A DNA stretch of 64,000 nucleotides, taken from positions 310,001 to 374,000 of the forward strand of contig CAXXQD010000022.1 of NCBI GenBank assembly GCA_963677475.2, given 5' to 3'. Below are positions 8,372 through 16,776 of the stretch, piece after piece. The stretch comes from JABMQB01 sp963677475. Lineage in GTDB: Bacteria; Bacteroidota; Bacteroidia; Bacteroidales; Prolixibacteraceae. The translations under genes were made by a program, and so were the position numbers. Each line of letters opens with the position of its first letter. Within the stretch, counting starts at the first letter, position 1. The notes under the pieces are model-generated. The model was given only the letters and a program-made list of their open reading frames with translations, searched no databases and had not been told where the DNA came from.

Positions 8372-8749
8372 ATGAGCGATAAAATCAAAGTGAATTTCGA
8401 ATACATTGTGAATTGTTCACCTAAAGTATTGTATAACAGACTTAGTACTGCATCAGGTTTGGCAGAGTGGTTTGCTGATGATGTTAAAGTACGAGGGAAG
8501 GTGTATACTTTTGTGTGGGAAGGATCTGAACAGCAGGCGGAAATGACTTTGCATAAAGAGAACAGGTTGGTTCGCTTTACCTGGCTCGATACCGATAATG
8601 AATACTTTGAATTTAAAATAGCTCGCGATGAATTAACCAATGATGTTTCTTTGTTGGTTACCGATTTTGCCGAAGAAGATGAAGCCGATGAATCCCAGGG
8701 GCTTTGGGATTCTCAAATTGCTGATTTGAAACATGTTTTGGGTTCGTAA
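8372..8749 (+). CDS. START-like (SRPBCC / AHA1-type) domain protein
   Basis: 125 residues, a single SRPBCC-fold domain. The N-terminus has the FEYIVNCSPKVLYNRLSTASGLAEWFADDV pattern, in which an AHA1-type protein begins with beta strand 1, then the helix and the W-F-A-D of the next strand. The C-terminus ends in the long helix typical of the fold, with an acidic loop (EEDEADESQ). It matches the small START_2 proteins that are almost universal in Bacteroidota and have no known ligand or role. It is cytoplasmic by its lack of a signal peptide. It lies between the tRNA-Met gene and the LptF-type permease on the plus strand. Confidence 0.8.
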   Translation: MSDKIKVNFEYIVNCSPKVLYNRLSTASGLAEWFADDVKVRGKVYTFVWEGSEQQAEMTLHKENRLVRFTWLDTDNEYFEFKIARDELTNDVSLLVTDFAEEDEADESQGLWDSQIADLKHVLGS

Positions 8750-8827
8750 TTCGTTATTTTGTCCCAATTCTTCTTATTATTAAACAATCTCTAACATTTT
8801 TTTCGTTTTTATTCCTTTAAAATAATT

Positions 8828-8835
8828 TAGCTTTG
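8828..8835 (+). promoter_or_regulatory. -7 box of the LptF/glycosyltransferase operon
   Basis: TAGCTTTG fits TANNTTTG and lies 29 bases before the permease start. The -33 side is only T-rich (TTTTTTTCG around 8798-8805), so the assignment rests mainly on the -7 element and its position. Confidence 0.5.
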
Positions 8836-8863
8836 TACTTCAATCCAAGGAAATAATTGTTTG

Positions 8864-10363
8864 ATGAAGAGATTGTACGCATATGTCATAAAATCATTTT
8901 TAGGTCCTTTTTTCATGACCTTTTTTATATGCCTGTTTGTGTTGTTGATGCAATTTATGTGGAAATACATTGATGACTTGGTTGGCAAAGGTTTAGAATG
9001 GTCTGTATTAGGTGAATTGGTTTTTTATGCTTCTTTTGGCCTGCTCCCATTTGCGTTTCCGCTTTCAATGTTGCTGGCATCGATAATGGCTTTTGGTGCA
9101 TTGGGGGAGAGTTATGAATTAGTTGCAATAAAGTCGGCAGGAGTTTCCTTATTAAGGATAATGCGCCCTATGATGGTCATAGCAATAATTGTATCTTTTA
9201 CTGCTTTTTATTTCGCTAACAATATACTTCCAAAAACCAATCTTCGATTTATTACCCTTTTGTACAGTGTAAAACAACAAAAGCCGGAATTGATCTTAAA
9301 AGAAGGTGTATTTACCAATGAAATCACCAATTATAGTATTCGCGTGGATCGTAAGAACAAGGAAACAAATATGCTTTACGATGTGCTGGTGTATGATCAT
9401 TCGAGAGGAAGCTCGAACGACAGGGTAACAGTAGCCGATTCTGGTAGGTTAGAAATGACGGAAGACCGTAAATTTATGGTATTTACATTGTATAGTGGAA
9501 TTAATTATGTGGAGGAGAACCCCAAAAATAACAGACGAAGAAAAACATATCCACATAGGGAAGATCGTTTTGAAAAACAAATTGTAAATATTAAACTAAG
9601 GGGGTTCGATTTTAACCGTTCTGATGAAAAAATATTTCAGAATTCGTACCGGATGTTGAACATTAATCAATTGTTGGCATCGGAGGATTCATTACACCAG
9701 GATTATAGAGAAAAAATAAGAAGGTTTGTTGTTGGCAGCAGGTTTAACAGTGCCATGATGGTAAATTTGCTAAACCATACAGCTCCCAATGATTCTTTAA
9801 AAAGGACTGTAGACGATAAACCTGCCGTTCTTTTTAATCCTAAAGAAGAATTCGAGAACCTTGATATGGATAGAAAGAGCCAGGTTATTGAAAGTGCTTT
9901 GGGCAATGTCCGTTCAAATAATAATGAATTGAACAATATTCAGAACAACCTTTATGGGGCAAAAAAGATTATCAATAAGCACGAAATGGAACGGCATAAG
10001 AAGTTTTCGTTGTCGGTAGCTGTTTTGCTTTTTTTCTTTATTGGCGCGCCTTTAGGTGCAATTATCCGAAAAGGGGGGCTTGGAATGCCTGTGGTCATTT
10101 CTATTTTTCTATTTATCATGTATTATGTTGTCTCTATTACCGGTGAGAAATCGGCACGTGAAGATGTTTGGGATATGTTTTTGGGAATGTGGTTTTCTTC
10201 GCTTGTATTTTTACCGATCGGTATTTGGCTGACCTATAAAGCGGTCAGCGATTCAGCAGTAATGAGTACAGAAACCTATTTCGATTTAATAAAAAAGATT
10301 AAAATAAGGTTAAAAAGGGGCAAGGCTAATTTATTGAATGAAGATACTTCAAATAACCAATAA
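8864..10363 (+). CDS. LptF/LptG (YjgP/YjgQ) family LPS export permease
   Basis: 499 residues from the ATG at 8864. Membrane helices cluster at both ends: about 15-35, 50-85 and 100-120, then about 385-405, 410-430 and 440-465. A large periplasmic region lies between them, the layout of LptF/LptG. The first strand KSFLGPFFMTFFICLFVLLMQ and FAFPLSMLLASIMAFGALGESYELVAIKSAG with its coupling-helix region are diagnostic. LptF and LptG form the membrane part of the LptB2FG transporter that lifts lipopolysaccharide from the inner membrane. The long middle insert is usual for Bacteroidota members. The next gene starts inside its 3' end (26 bases overlap). No second permease or lptB is in the window, so a partner must be elsewhere. 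Confidence 0.88.
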   Translation: MKRLYAYVIKSFLGPFFMTFFICLFVLLMQFMWKYIDDLVGKGLEWSVLGELVFYASFGLLPFAFPLSMLLASIMAFGALGESYELVAIKSAGVSLLRIMRPMMVIAIIVSFTAFYFANNILPKTNLRFITLLYSVKQQKPELILKEGVFTNEITNYSIRVDRKNKETNMLYDVLVYDHSRGSSNDRVTVADSGRLEMTEDRKFMVFTLYSGINYVEENPKNNRRRKTYPHREDRFEKQIVNIKLRGFDFNRSDEKIFQNSYRMLNINQLLASEDSLHQDYREKIRRFVVGSRFNSAMMVNLLNHTAPNDSLKRTVDDKPAVLFNPKEEFENLDMDRKSQVIESALGNVRSNNNELNNIQNNLYGAKKIINKHEMERHKKFSLSVAVLLFFFIGAPLGAIIRKGGLGMPVVISIFLFIMYYVVSITGEKSAREDVWDMFLGMWFSSLVFLPIGIWLTYKAVSDSAVMSTETYFDLIKKIKIRLKRGKANLLNEDTSNNQ

Positions 10364-11540
10364 AGTACCCTATCCGGAAACCGATGGCGGGGCAATTGCT
10401 TGCATGAATGTTTTAAGAGGATTACATTCAGATGGGCACGAAATAACCCTGCTTTCGATGGTAACCAATAAACATCCCATTAGCATTTCGGATATTCCAT
10501 CGGAAATAAAAGGCTTGGCCGAAATTAAATTGGTGAATGTTCCGGCGCCCATAAATGCATGGGATGCATTAATAAATCTGCTCTTCTCAAAAATCCCATA
10601 TAATGCGGAACGTTTTATCGATAAATCATTTTCAAACGAGCTTAGGGAAATATTAAAAAAGAATGAATTTGATATTGTGCAACTGGAAGGATTATATGTG
10701 TGTCCGTATATTCCGGTAATCAGGAAAATATCGAATGCAAAAATTGTTTACAGGTCACATAATATCGAACATGAAATATGGGAGAGGACTGCTTGTGTGA
10801 GTAAAGGGTTCAAGAAATGGTACTTAAATAACCTGAGCAAAAGAATCAAACGATTCGAAATCTCCTTATTAAATTCATACGACCTTGTGGTTCCTATTAC
10901 AAAAAGAGATGGGGATATTTTAAACCATTTAGGCAATAACAAACCAATGCATGTTTCGCAAACAGGGTTTGACCTTAGCTCCTTAACCCAGGAGAAAGAA
11001 GAAATAGAAGCGGCATCGGTATTTCACATCGGGGCTTTGGATTGGGTACCCAATCAGGAAGGAATAGTATGGTTTTTAAATAATTGTTGGCCGGAAATAC
11101 TAAAATATAAACCGGAAACAAAATTTTATGTTGCAGGGAGGAACGCCCCGGATTGGTTTGTTTCGAAAATATCCGGTAAAAATGTTTTTTATGAAGGAGA
11201 AGTTGAAGATGCATATCGGTTTATGAACTCTAAAGCTTTGATGGTTGTTCCCTTGCTTTCGGGAAGTGGAATGCGGATAAAAATTGTGGAAGGAATGGCA
11301 CTTGGTAAGCCCATTGTCTCAACTTCGATTGGTTCCGAAGGGATTCATACAACATCTGGTAAAAATATTTTAATTGCGGATGAAGCAAAGGATTTTTCTG
11401 CAGGCATTCTTCAGTTATTGGACAACAAAAAGCTATTCGAATCCTTAAGTGCAAGTGCATCCCTGTTTATTCACGAAAATTTTAATAATTTAGTCCTTAC
11501 AGAAAAATTGGCTGAATTTTATAAGAAACATCTGGAATGA
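10338..11540 (+). CDS. Family 4-type glycosyltransferase
   Basis: 400 residues, GT-B fold. The N-terminal domain begins MKILQITNKVPYPETDGGAI, the usual glycine-rich acceptor-side motif. The C-terminal domain carries IGALDWVPNQEGIVWFL and ends with the donor-site motif VPLLSGSGMRIKIVEGMALGKPIVST (residues about 302-327), where the glutamate binds the sugar nucleotide. There is no signal peptide; it would work on the cytoplasmic face of the membrane in envelope polysaccharide synthesis. The start codon lies inside the end of the permease gene and the stop overlaps the next gene's ATG, so the three genes form a tight operon. Donor and acceptor sugars unknown. Confidence 0.9.
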   Translation: MKILQITNKVPYPETDGGAIACMNVLRGLHSDGHEITLLSMVTNKHPISISDIPSEIKGLAEIKLVNVPAPINAWDALINLLFSKIPYNAERFIDKSFSNELREILKKNEFDIVQLEGLYVCPYIPVIRKISNAKIVYRSHNIEHEIWERTACVSKGFKKWYLNNLSKRIKRFEISLLNSYDLVVPITKRDGDILNHLGNNKPMHVSQTGFDLSSLTQEKEEIEAASVFHIGALDWVPNQEGIVWFLNNCWPEILKYKPETKFYVAGRNAPDWFVSKISGKNVFYEGEVEDAYRFMNSKALMVVPLLSGSGMRIKIVEGMALGKPIVSTSIGSEGIHTTSGKNILIADEAKDFSAGILQLLDNKKLFESLSASASLFIHENFNNLVLTEKLAEFYKKHLE

Positions 11541-12724
11541 CATTGATACTCCTTTTTTGGATCCTGTTTTTTATCCTGTTTTACACATACGCTGGCTACA
11601 GTATTTTAATTGCTGTGGTTTACTATTTTAAAAAGTTTCTGCAAAAAAAATCAGATTCTATGTCAGAGAACGATTCAGGACCCAATGTTTGCTTGTTTGT
11701 TACCGCGTTTAATGAAAAAGATTATGTCGATCAGAAAGTGGAAAACTCTTTTTCGTTGGATTATCCGAAAGAAAAAATTCAATACTTATGGGTTACCGAT
11801 GGGTCGGACGATGGTACCCCCGACCTGTTAAAAAAATACCCGGAAGTTGAAGTGCATCACCTAAAAGAAAGGAATGGAAAAATACATGCCATGAACCGCG
11901 GGATGCAATTTGTTAAGGCACCCATTGTTATATTCTCGGATACCAATACCATTCTCGGTAAGCAATCGATAAGGGAAATCGTTAAACAATTTAGAAACCC
12001 GGATGTAGGTTCAGTTGCAGGGGAAAAGCGGATTGTGGATAAGAAAAAAAATGCTGCGGCTGCAGCCGGGGAAGGCCTCTATTGGAAATACGAATCGTGG
12101 TTAAAGAAAATGGATGCAGGAGTAAATTCAGCAGTAGGGGGTGTGGGTGAACTATTTGCCATACGTACCGATTTGTTCCAGGAAGTGGAAGGCGATACTT
12201 TGCTTGATGATTTTATAATCACACTTAGAATTGCCCAAAAGGGTTACAGAATTGCATATACGCCAAATGCTTATGCGGAAGAAACCGGTTCGTTAAATAT
12301 TAAGGAAGAATTGAAAAGAAAAATAAGGATTGCAGCTGGAGGTGTTCAAACAATCTTCAGGCTTAAACCTTTGTTAAACCCCTTTAAGTATGGGTTGTTA
12401 ACCTGGCAATATATTTCGCATAAAGTATTGCGATGGACCATCGCTCCAATATCCTTGTTTTTATTGCCAATTGTGAATCTCGCAATTGTTACTGCATATG
12501 GGCTATGGTTTTCATTGAATTGGTACAGCCTGTTTTTATACCTCCAATTGTTTTGCTACTTACTTGCTTTGGTTGGCTGGTATTTTGAGAAGAAACAAAT
12601 ACGGTTAAAGCTTCTTTTTGTCCCACTTTATTTTGTTATAATAAATTATGCCGGGGTGGCAGGTGTTATTCGATTCGTTAATGGAAAACAATCGGTAAAC
12701 TGGGAAAAGTCAAAACGTGCATAG
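11537..12724 (+). CDS. Membrane-bound GT2 glycosyltransferase, cellulose/PNAG-synthase-like
   Basis: 395 residues. A first membrane helix (residues 1-28) precedes a GT-A domain with VCLFVTAFNEKDYVDQKV, the nucleotide-binding VTDGSDDGTPDLL, the metal-binding IFSDTNT and the product-site TLLDDFIITLRI. About three helices follow from residue 295. The Q-R-x-R-W type motif of processive synthases is replaced by KRKIRIAAGG, so processivity is uncertain. It overlaps the preceding glycosyltransferase by 4 bases (ATGA). Together with the LptF-type permease and the GT4 it suggests a small envelope glycan or LPS modification operon. The product is unknown. Confidence 0.88.
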   Translation: MTLILLFWILFFILFYTYAGYSILIAVVYYFKKFLQKKSDSMSENDSGPNVCLFVTAFNEKDYVDQKVENSFSLDYPKEKIQYLWVTDGSDDGTPDLLKKYPEVEVHHLKERNGKIHAMNRGMQFVKAPIVIFSDTNTILGKQSIREIVKQFRNPDVGSVAGEKRIVDKKKNAAAAAGEGLYWKYESWLKKMDAGVNSAVGGVGELFAIRTDLFQEVEGDTLLDDFIITLRIAQKGYRIAYTPNAYAEETGSLNIKEELKRKIRIAAGGVQTIFRLKPLLNPFKYGLLTWQYISHKVLRWTIAPISLFLLPIVNLAIVTAYGLWFSLNWYSLFLYLQLFCYLLALVGWYFEKKQIRLKLLFVPLYFVIINYAGVAGVIRFVNGKQSVNWEKSKRA

Positions 12725-12759
12725 AAAGCCTTTGTCATTTTTTTATTAATTATTTTAAG

Positions 12760-12767
12760 TAATTTTG
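12760..12767 (+). promoter_or_regulatory. -7 box for ribBA
   Basis: TAATTTTG, a full TANNTTTG match, 30 bases before the ATG at 12798. The -33 region is poor (a TTTG lies at 12731 with 25 bases spacing). The box also overlaps an upstream in-frame TTG, which argues against that TTG as the real start. Confidence 0.5.
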
Positions 12768-12797
12768 CAGCCTAATTTTCACAGGAACATTATTAAA

Positions 12798-14024
12798 ATG
12801 GACGAAATAAAGCTAAATTCCATACCTGAGGCTGTTGAAGCTTTAAAGCAAGGGGAAATAATTATTGTTGTTGACGACGAAGACAGGGAGAATGAAGGGG
12901 ATTTTATTGCTTCTGCAGAATTAATCACCCCCGAGATAGTGAATTTTATGACGAAACATGGCAGGGGGCTTATCTGTGTGCCACTTACCGAAAGCCGCTG
13001 CGAAGAGCTTGATTTGCAGTTAATGGTGGGAAAAAATACCTCGTCGCACGAAACCCCATTTACTGTTTCTGTTGATTTAATTGGTTATGGTTGCACAACC
13101 GGAATTTCAGCAAGCGACCGGGCAAAAACAATCAATGCTTTAGCAAATAAAGACACCAAACCTGAAGAACTCGGGCGTCCCGGACATATCTTTCCTTTAA
13201 AAGCAAAAGACCGCGGAGTGCTAAGAAGATCAGGGCATACAGAAGCTACCATTGACCTGATGAGGCTGGCAGGATTAACGCCGGCAGGGGTGTTAATTGA
13301 AATCATGAATGATGATGGAACCATGTCCCGTTTACCTGAATTATCGGAACTTGCCCAAAAATTTAACTTAAAATTAGTATCGATAAAAGATCTGATTGCT
13401 TATTTATTAGATCGTGAAAGTCTAATTACGCGAGGTGAGGAAGTAAGCCTACCAACTGCGCATGGAGATTTTAAAATAGTCCCGTTTCGACAAAATTCAA
13501 ATGGGGCAGAGCATGTAGCATTAATAAAAGGCAATGTTTCGGACAGCGAACCTGTATTGGTAAGAGTGCATTCTTCTTGTATGACGGGCGATATTTTTGG
13601 CTCAAAAAGATGCGAATGTGGCGACCAGTTACAAGCATCAATGCAAATGATAGAAAAAGAGGGACGGGGAGTTGTTGTTTATATGCAACAAGAAGGACGT
13701 GGAATTGGATTGGTCAATAAAATTGCAGCATACAAACTGCAGGATGAGGGAATGGATACCATTGATGCCAACATTCATTTAGGTTTTGATGCCGATGAAC
13801 GTGACTATGGCGTTGGGGCCCAGATTTTGAGGAATATCGGGGTTACAAAAATGAAATTATTAACAAATAATCCTGTAAAAAGGGTTGGTTTAGAAGCCTA
13901 TGGTTTAGCGATTTCCGAAATTATTCCAATCGAAGTTAAACCCAACAAGCATAACCAGAGATATTTAAAAACCAAAAGGGACCGAATGGGGCATAACCTT
14001 CAAAGGTTTAATTACGACGATTAG
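12798..14024 (+). CDS. ribBA: Bifunctional 3,4-dihydroxy-2-butanone-4-phosphate synthase / GTP cyclohydrolase II
   Basis: 408 residues from the ATG at 12798; an in-frame TTG at 12765 is rejected because it falls in the promoter. Residues 1-200 are the RibB domain (VVDDEDRENEGDF, and GHTEATIDLMRLAGL near the end). Residues 205-400 are the RibA domain, with the zinc cysteines in SSCMTGDIFGSKRCECGD and the catalytic YMQQEGRGIGLVNK. Together they start both branches of riboflavin synthesis: ribulose 5-phosphate to the four-carbon unit, and GTP to the pyrimidine. No FMN riboswitch is seen in the leader. A DUF5522 protein and fmt follow on the same strand with short gaps. Confidence 0.96.
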   Translation: MDEIKLNSIPEAVEALKQGEIIIVVDDEDRENEGDFIASAELITPEIVNFMTKHGRGLICVPLTESRCEELDLQLMVGKNTSSHETPFTVSVDLIGYGCTTGISASDRAKTINALANKDTKPEELGRPGHIFPLKAKDRGVLRRSGHTEATIDLMRLAGLTPAGVLIEIMNDDGTMSRLPELSELAQKFNLKLVSIKDLIAYLLDRESLITRGEEVSLPTAHGDFKIVPFRQNSNGAEHVALIKGNVSDSEPVLVRVHSSCMTGDIFGSKRCECGDQLQASMQMIEKEGRGVVVYMQQEGRGIGLVNKIAAYKLQDEGMDTIDANIHLGFDADERDYGVGAQILRNIGVTKMKLLTNNPVKRVGLEAYGLAISEIIPIEVKPNKHNQRYLKTKRDRMGHNLQRFNYDD

Positions 14025-14052
14025 CGTGCTGTTTCAATTGTAACCTATAACA

Positions 14053-14256
14053 ATGAGTTATAATCCTTCTTACGGCGATATGGAATATAGTGATGACCTT
14101 CAGGAAGGAATTGACTATTATTTGACTAAAGATGGCTTTCGTGTGATGACGGAAGAATACCTGACCAAAAGAGGTTACTGTTGTGCAAATGGTTGCAGGC
14201 ATTGCCCATACTGGCCAAAAGCACAAAAGGGGAACCGGAATTTAAGAAAGAAATAA
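14053..14256 (+). CDS. DUF5522-type small cysteine-rich protein
   Basis: 67 residues. The C-terminal half has GYCCANGCRHCPYWP, a compact CC-x3-C-x2-C pattern with a neighbouring His, as expected for a small metal-binding or Fe-S site. The N-terminal half (DLQEGIDYYLTKDGFRVMTEEYL) has the D-Y-Y..GF.V.T..Y.L.RGYCC layout of the DUF5522 family, found widely in Bacteroidota and Proteobacteria without known function. It is cytoplasmic. It sits 28 bases after ribBA and 14 before fmt, so it is probably co-transcribed. Function unknown. Confidence 0.85.
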   Translation: MSYNPSYGDMEYSDDLQEGIDYYLTKDGFRVMTEEYLTKRGYCCANGCRHCPYWPKAQKGNRNLRKK

Positions 14257-14270
14257 AGCTTTTTATTGCC

Positions 14271-15245
14271 ATGACTGGAAAAGACCTAAGAATCGTTTTT
14301 ATGGGAACGCCCGATTTTGCAGTCGGAAGTTTAAAAGCTCTTGTCGAGAATGGTTACAATATTGTTGGCGTAATCACGAGCGTAGATAAGCCGGCTGGCA
14401 GGGGACGGCAACTTGCAGAATCTGCCGTAAAAAAATATGCGCTTGAGCAGGGATTAACTTTGCTTCAACCTGAGAAACTTAAAAATCCTGATTTTTTACA
14501 AGAACTTAAGGCACTGAATGCCGACCTGCAAGTGGTAGTTGCTTTTAGGATGTTGCCCGAAGTTGTTTGGAACATGCCTCGATTGGGCACCTTTAATCTT
14601 CATGCTTCGCTTTTGCCGCAATACAGGGGGGCAGCGCCATTAAATTGGGCAATTATTAATGGAGAAAGCGAAACGGGGGTAACTACATTTTTACTGGACC
14701 ATAAAATAGATACCGGAAAAATACTTTTCTCAGAGAAAACACCCATTTCAGAAAATGATACGGTTGGCGATGTGCACGACCGTCTTTTGGAAATTGGGGC
14801 AAAGTTGGTTTTTAAAACAGTGGATGCCCTTGCAGAAGATAAGTATCAGCCACAGGCACAAACAGATTTAATTCAAAGTGAAAAGGAGCTTAAGCATGCC
14901 CCAAAAATATTTAAAGACGATTGCCGGATCAACTGGAATAAACCCGTAGACGCCATTCATAATTTAATTCGAGGCTTGTCACCTTACCCGGCTGCATGGA
15001 CAATGCTTGTGCAAAAAGGAACCGAGAAAGAAACTTTGTTGAAGATTTATTTGTCGGATAAAAAGCAAGAGAAACATTCTGTTCAACCAGGGGCCATTTC
15101 TACCGATAAAAACACTTTTTTGAAAGTAGCTGCAACAGATGGTTGGATCGAAATCATGGAGCTACAATTGCAAGGAAAGAAAAGGATGAAGGTGGTTGAT
15201 TTTCTGAGGGGATTTCAAAATTCTGATCAATACAGTGCTACATAA
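14271..15245 (+). CDS. fmt: Methionyl-tRNA formyltransferase
   Basis: 324 residues from the ATG at 14271 (the frame stays open upstream into the DUF5522 gene, but that part has no family match). The N-terminal formyltransferase domain has RIVFMGTPDFAVGSLKAL, the catalytic HASLLPQYRGAAPLNWAI (N..H..SLLP) and the DHKIDTGKIL region with its catalytic Asp. The C-terminal OB-fold domain begins near residue 205 (CRINWNKPVDAIHNLIRGLSPYP). It formylates initiator Met-tRNA using 10-formyl-tetrahydrofolate. Last gene of the ribBA group, followed by a strong terminator. Confidence 0.96.
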   Translation: MTGKDLRIVFMGTPDFAVGSLKALVENGYNIVGVITSVDKPAGRGRQLAESAVKKYALEQGLTLLQPEKLKNPDFLQELKALNADLQVVVAFRMLPEVVWNMPRLGTFNLHASLLPQYRGAAPLNWAIINGESETGVTTFLLDHKIDTGKILFSEKTPISENDTVGDVHDRLLEIGAKLVFKTVDALAEDKYQPQAQTDLIQSEKELKHAPKIFKDDCRINWNKPVDAIHNLIRGLSPYPAAWTMLVQKGTEKETLLKIYLSDKKQEKHSVQPGAISTDKNTFLKVAATDGWIEIMELQLQGKKRMKVVDFLRGFQNSDQYSAT

Positions 15246-15253
15246 CTTAATTA

Positions 15254-15303
15254 AAAAAGCAGGGATGCCATCTCCTTCAAAAGAGATGGCATCCCTGCTT
15301 TTT
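15254..15303. terminator. Strong bidirectional terminator between fmt and the opposite gene
   Basis: A perfect 16-base-pair GC-rich stem (15259-15274 with 15283-15298) with an eight-base loop, flanked by A runs on the left and T runs on the right, so it can stop transcription from both convergent genes. Confidence 0.9.
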
Positions 15304-15319
15304 ATTTGTTTTCCGAATT

Positions 15320-15676
15320 TTACTTTTTGTTAATAATATTCGCGATAAAGAAATAGAGCAAAAATCCGATAGCTACAAACACCAAAACAATACCTATTGA
15401 CATAACTCCATTGTCAAAATCGATAAAACCAGAACTGTTTCTTCTTAAAATGTCAATTAAAATAAGGCCCAAACCTCCAAAAAATGCTACTAAACCCCAC
15501 TTTAAAGAAGGATAACGGTTTACTTCTTCTGATTCCAATTTTATTGGATCAAGAATCTGTGCTTTGTCGATATGCCCGGCTTTAATAATTCTTCTCTTAA
15601 GTAAATGTTCAGAGATTAGTTTAAAAATATGGTAGATTGCAAAAAAAACTACCGGTACAATAATAATTTCTTCCAT
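15320..15676 (-). CDS. Small membrane protein, DUF6249-like
   Basis: 118 residues. A first hydrophobic helix (residues 3-22), a basic stretch (HLLKRRIIKAGH), then two more helices (about 58-76 and 90-112). The charged linker between them mentions ..LESEEVNRYPSLKWGLVAFFGG, the layout I associate with the DUF6249 family of small membrane proteins that often sit next to ECF sigma factors in Bacteroidota. It is divergent from the ECF sigma gene at 15846, with about 170 bases between them, so it may be under related control. Function unknown; the family name is from memory. Confidence 0.65.
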   Translation of the reverse strand: MEEIIIVPVVFFAIYHIFKLISEHLLKRRIIKAGHIDKAQILDPIKLESEEVNRYPSLKWGLVAFFGGLGLILIDILRRNSSGFIDFDNGVMSIGIVLVFVAIGFLLYFFIANIINKK

Positions 15677-15845
15677 GATATATTATTTTAAATTTTGACT
15701 TTCGATAGGTTAGACTTCAAGTATTTTAAGAATGTTGCAGCAAAAGTGGATTTTTTTCTTTAAGACAAATAAAAACGATAGGATCGCAAATTCTTAGGGA
15801 ATAATTGCAACATTTTTCTCAACTTTAGAGTCATATCCAATAATT

Positions 15846-16436
15846 ATGGATGATGCTGTACTGGTAAGGCAAATTTTAAGTGGGAATTCCAACGCATTCC
15901 AATACCTTGTTTCTAAATATCAGGGATTGGTGGTGCATATTGTTGGCAGGGTAGTCCAACAGCAAGAGGAATTGGAAGACATATGCCAGGAGGTTTTTGT
16001 AAAAGTTTATCAAAAGCTAAATAAATTCAGGGGCGATTCAAAACTTTCGACCTGGATTGCAACCATTGCTTACAATACCAGCATATCGCATGTTCGAAAA
16101 AACAATAAATACAAGGATTCATCGTACGATGAAACACCAGGTTTGATTTTTGATAAAGAAGAAACAATATCCAGGATTCATTCCTATGAGAAACAAGAAA
16201 TAAAGGATTACCTGCTTTTGTTAATTGAAGAATTGCCGGTGCATTACAGAACTGTACTGACCCTTTTTCACCTGGAGGAGTTTTCGTACAAAGAGATTGA
16301 ACAAATTACGAAAATGCCTGAAGGAACGATAAAAAGTTATTTGTCGAGGGCCCGGAGTTTATTAAAAGATAAAATAAGCAAAATGGCTGAATCAGAAAAA
16401 ACAAATATATTTGTTGACTATGTTAGAGAAGGATAA
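15846..16436 (+). CDS. ECF-type RNA polymerase sigma factor
   Basis: 196 residues, within the ECF range. Region 2 spans about residues 15-85, with DICQEVFVKVYQKLNKF and STWIATIAYNTSISHVRK, which bind core polymerase and the -10 element. Region 4 spans about 128-180 (LPVHYRTVLTLFHLEEFSYKEI with the helix-turn-helix PEGTIKSYLSRARSLLKDK) and reads the -35 element. The start ATG is at 15846 after an AT-rich leader. The next gene, a small membrane protein, begins inside its 3' end and may be its regulator. The target promoters are unknown. Confidence 0.9.
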   Translation: MDDAVLVRQILSGNSNAFQYLVSKYQGLVVHIVGRVVQQQEELEDICQEVFVKVYQKLNKFRGDSKLSTWIATIAYNTSISHVRKNNKYKDSSYDETPGLIFDKEETISRIHSYEKQEIKDYLLLLIEELPVHYRTVLTLFHLEEFSYKEIEQITKMPEGTIKSYLSRARSLLKDKISKMAESEKTNIFVDYVREG

Positions 16437-16776
16437 ATATACAGAGAGTTTACTGGACGAAGCATTAAAAATGCAACCATCGTACAGTTTGCCAAAAGAT
16501 TTTGCCTCTAAAATGGCAATAAAAGTGGGCAGAAAAATGGTTTTGCAACAATACCTGAAAGAGTTTTTTATTTATTTTTTAGCGATTATTGGTATTGCAG
16601 GAACTTCGATAGCAACCCTGTTATATATTAATTCTGATACCTTGCAAAATTGGTTGAGCATTGCAAAGTCAAATCTAATATCAGTGTCAGGAATTGCGTT
16701 TATAGCCTTGTTTATATTATTTGTTGATAAAGTGTTGTTGCCCTATTTTCATTATACTACAAAGCGGGCTTTTTAA
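16420..16776 (+). CDS. Small membrane protein, possible anti-sigma partner
   Basis: 118 residues from the ATG at 16420; two TTG codons upstream are less likely. A soluble N-terminus of about 45 residues (TESLLDEALKMQPSYSLPKDFASKM) precedes two transmembrane helices (about 52-73 and 87-108). Overlap of 17 bases with the ECF sigma gene and the cytoplasmic-domain-plus-helices layout suggest a membrane anti-sigma factor, but it lacks a zinc-binding H-x3-C-x2-C motif and a clear periplasmic sensor domain. Its stop overlaps the convergent glucosaminidase gene by 20 bases. Role inferred from context only. Confidence 0.7.
   Translation: MLEKDKYTESLLDEALKMQPSYSLPKDFASKMAIKVGRKMVLQQYLKEFFIYFLAIIGIAGTSIATLLYINSDTLQNWLSIAKSNLISVSGIAFIALFILFVDKVLLPYFHYTTKRAF

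Noticed and set aside
12765..12797. In-frame TTG extension of ribBA
   Set aside because: It lies in the TAATTTTG promoter box and adds no family-like residues; the ATG at 12798 gives the usual start.
16411..16419. TTG start for the small membrane protein after the ECF sigma gene
   Set aside because: The ATG at 16420 gives a protein that begins MLEKDKYTES without the extra residues.
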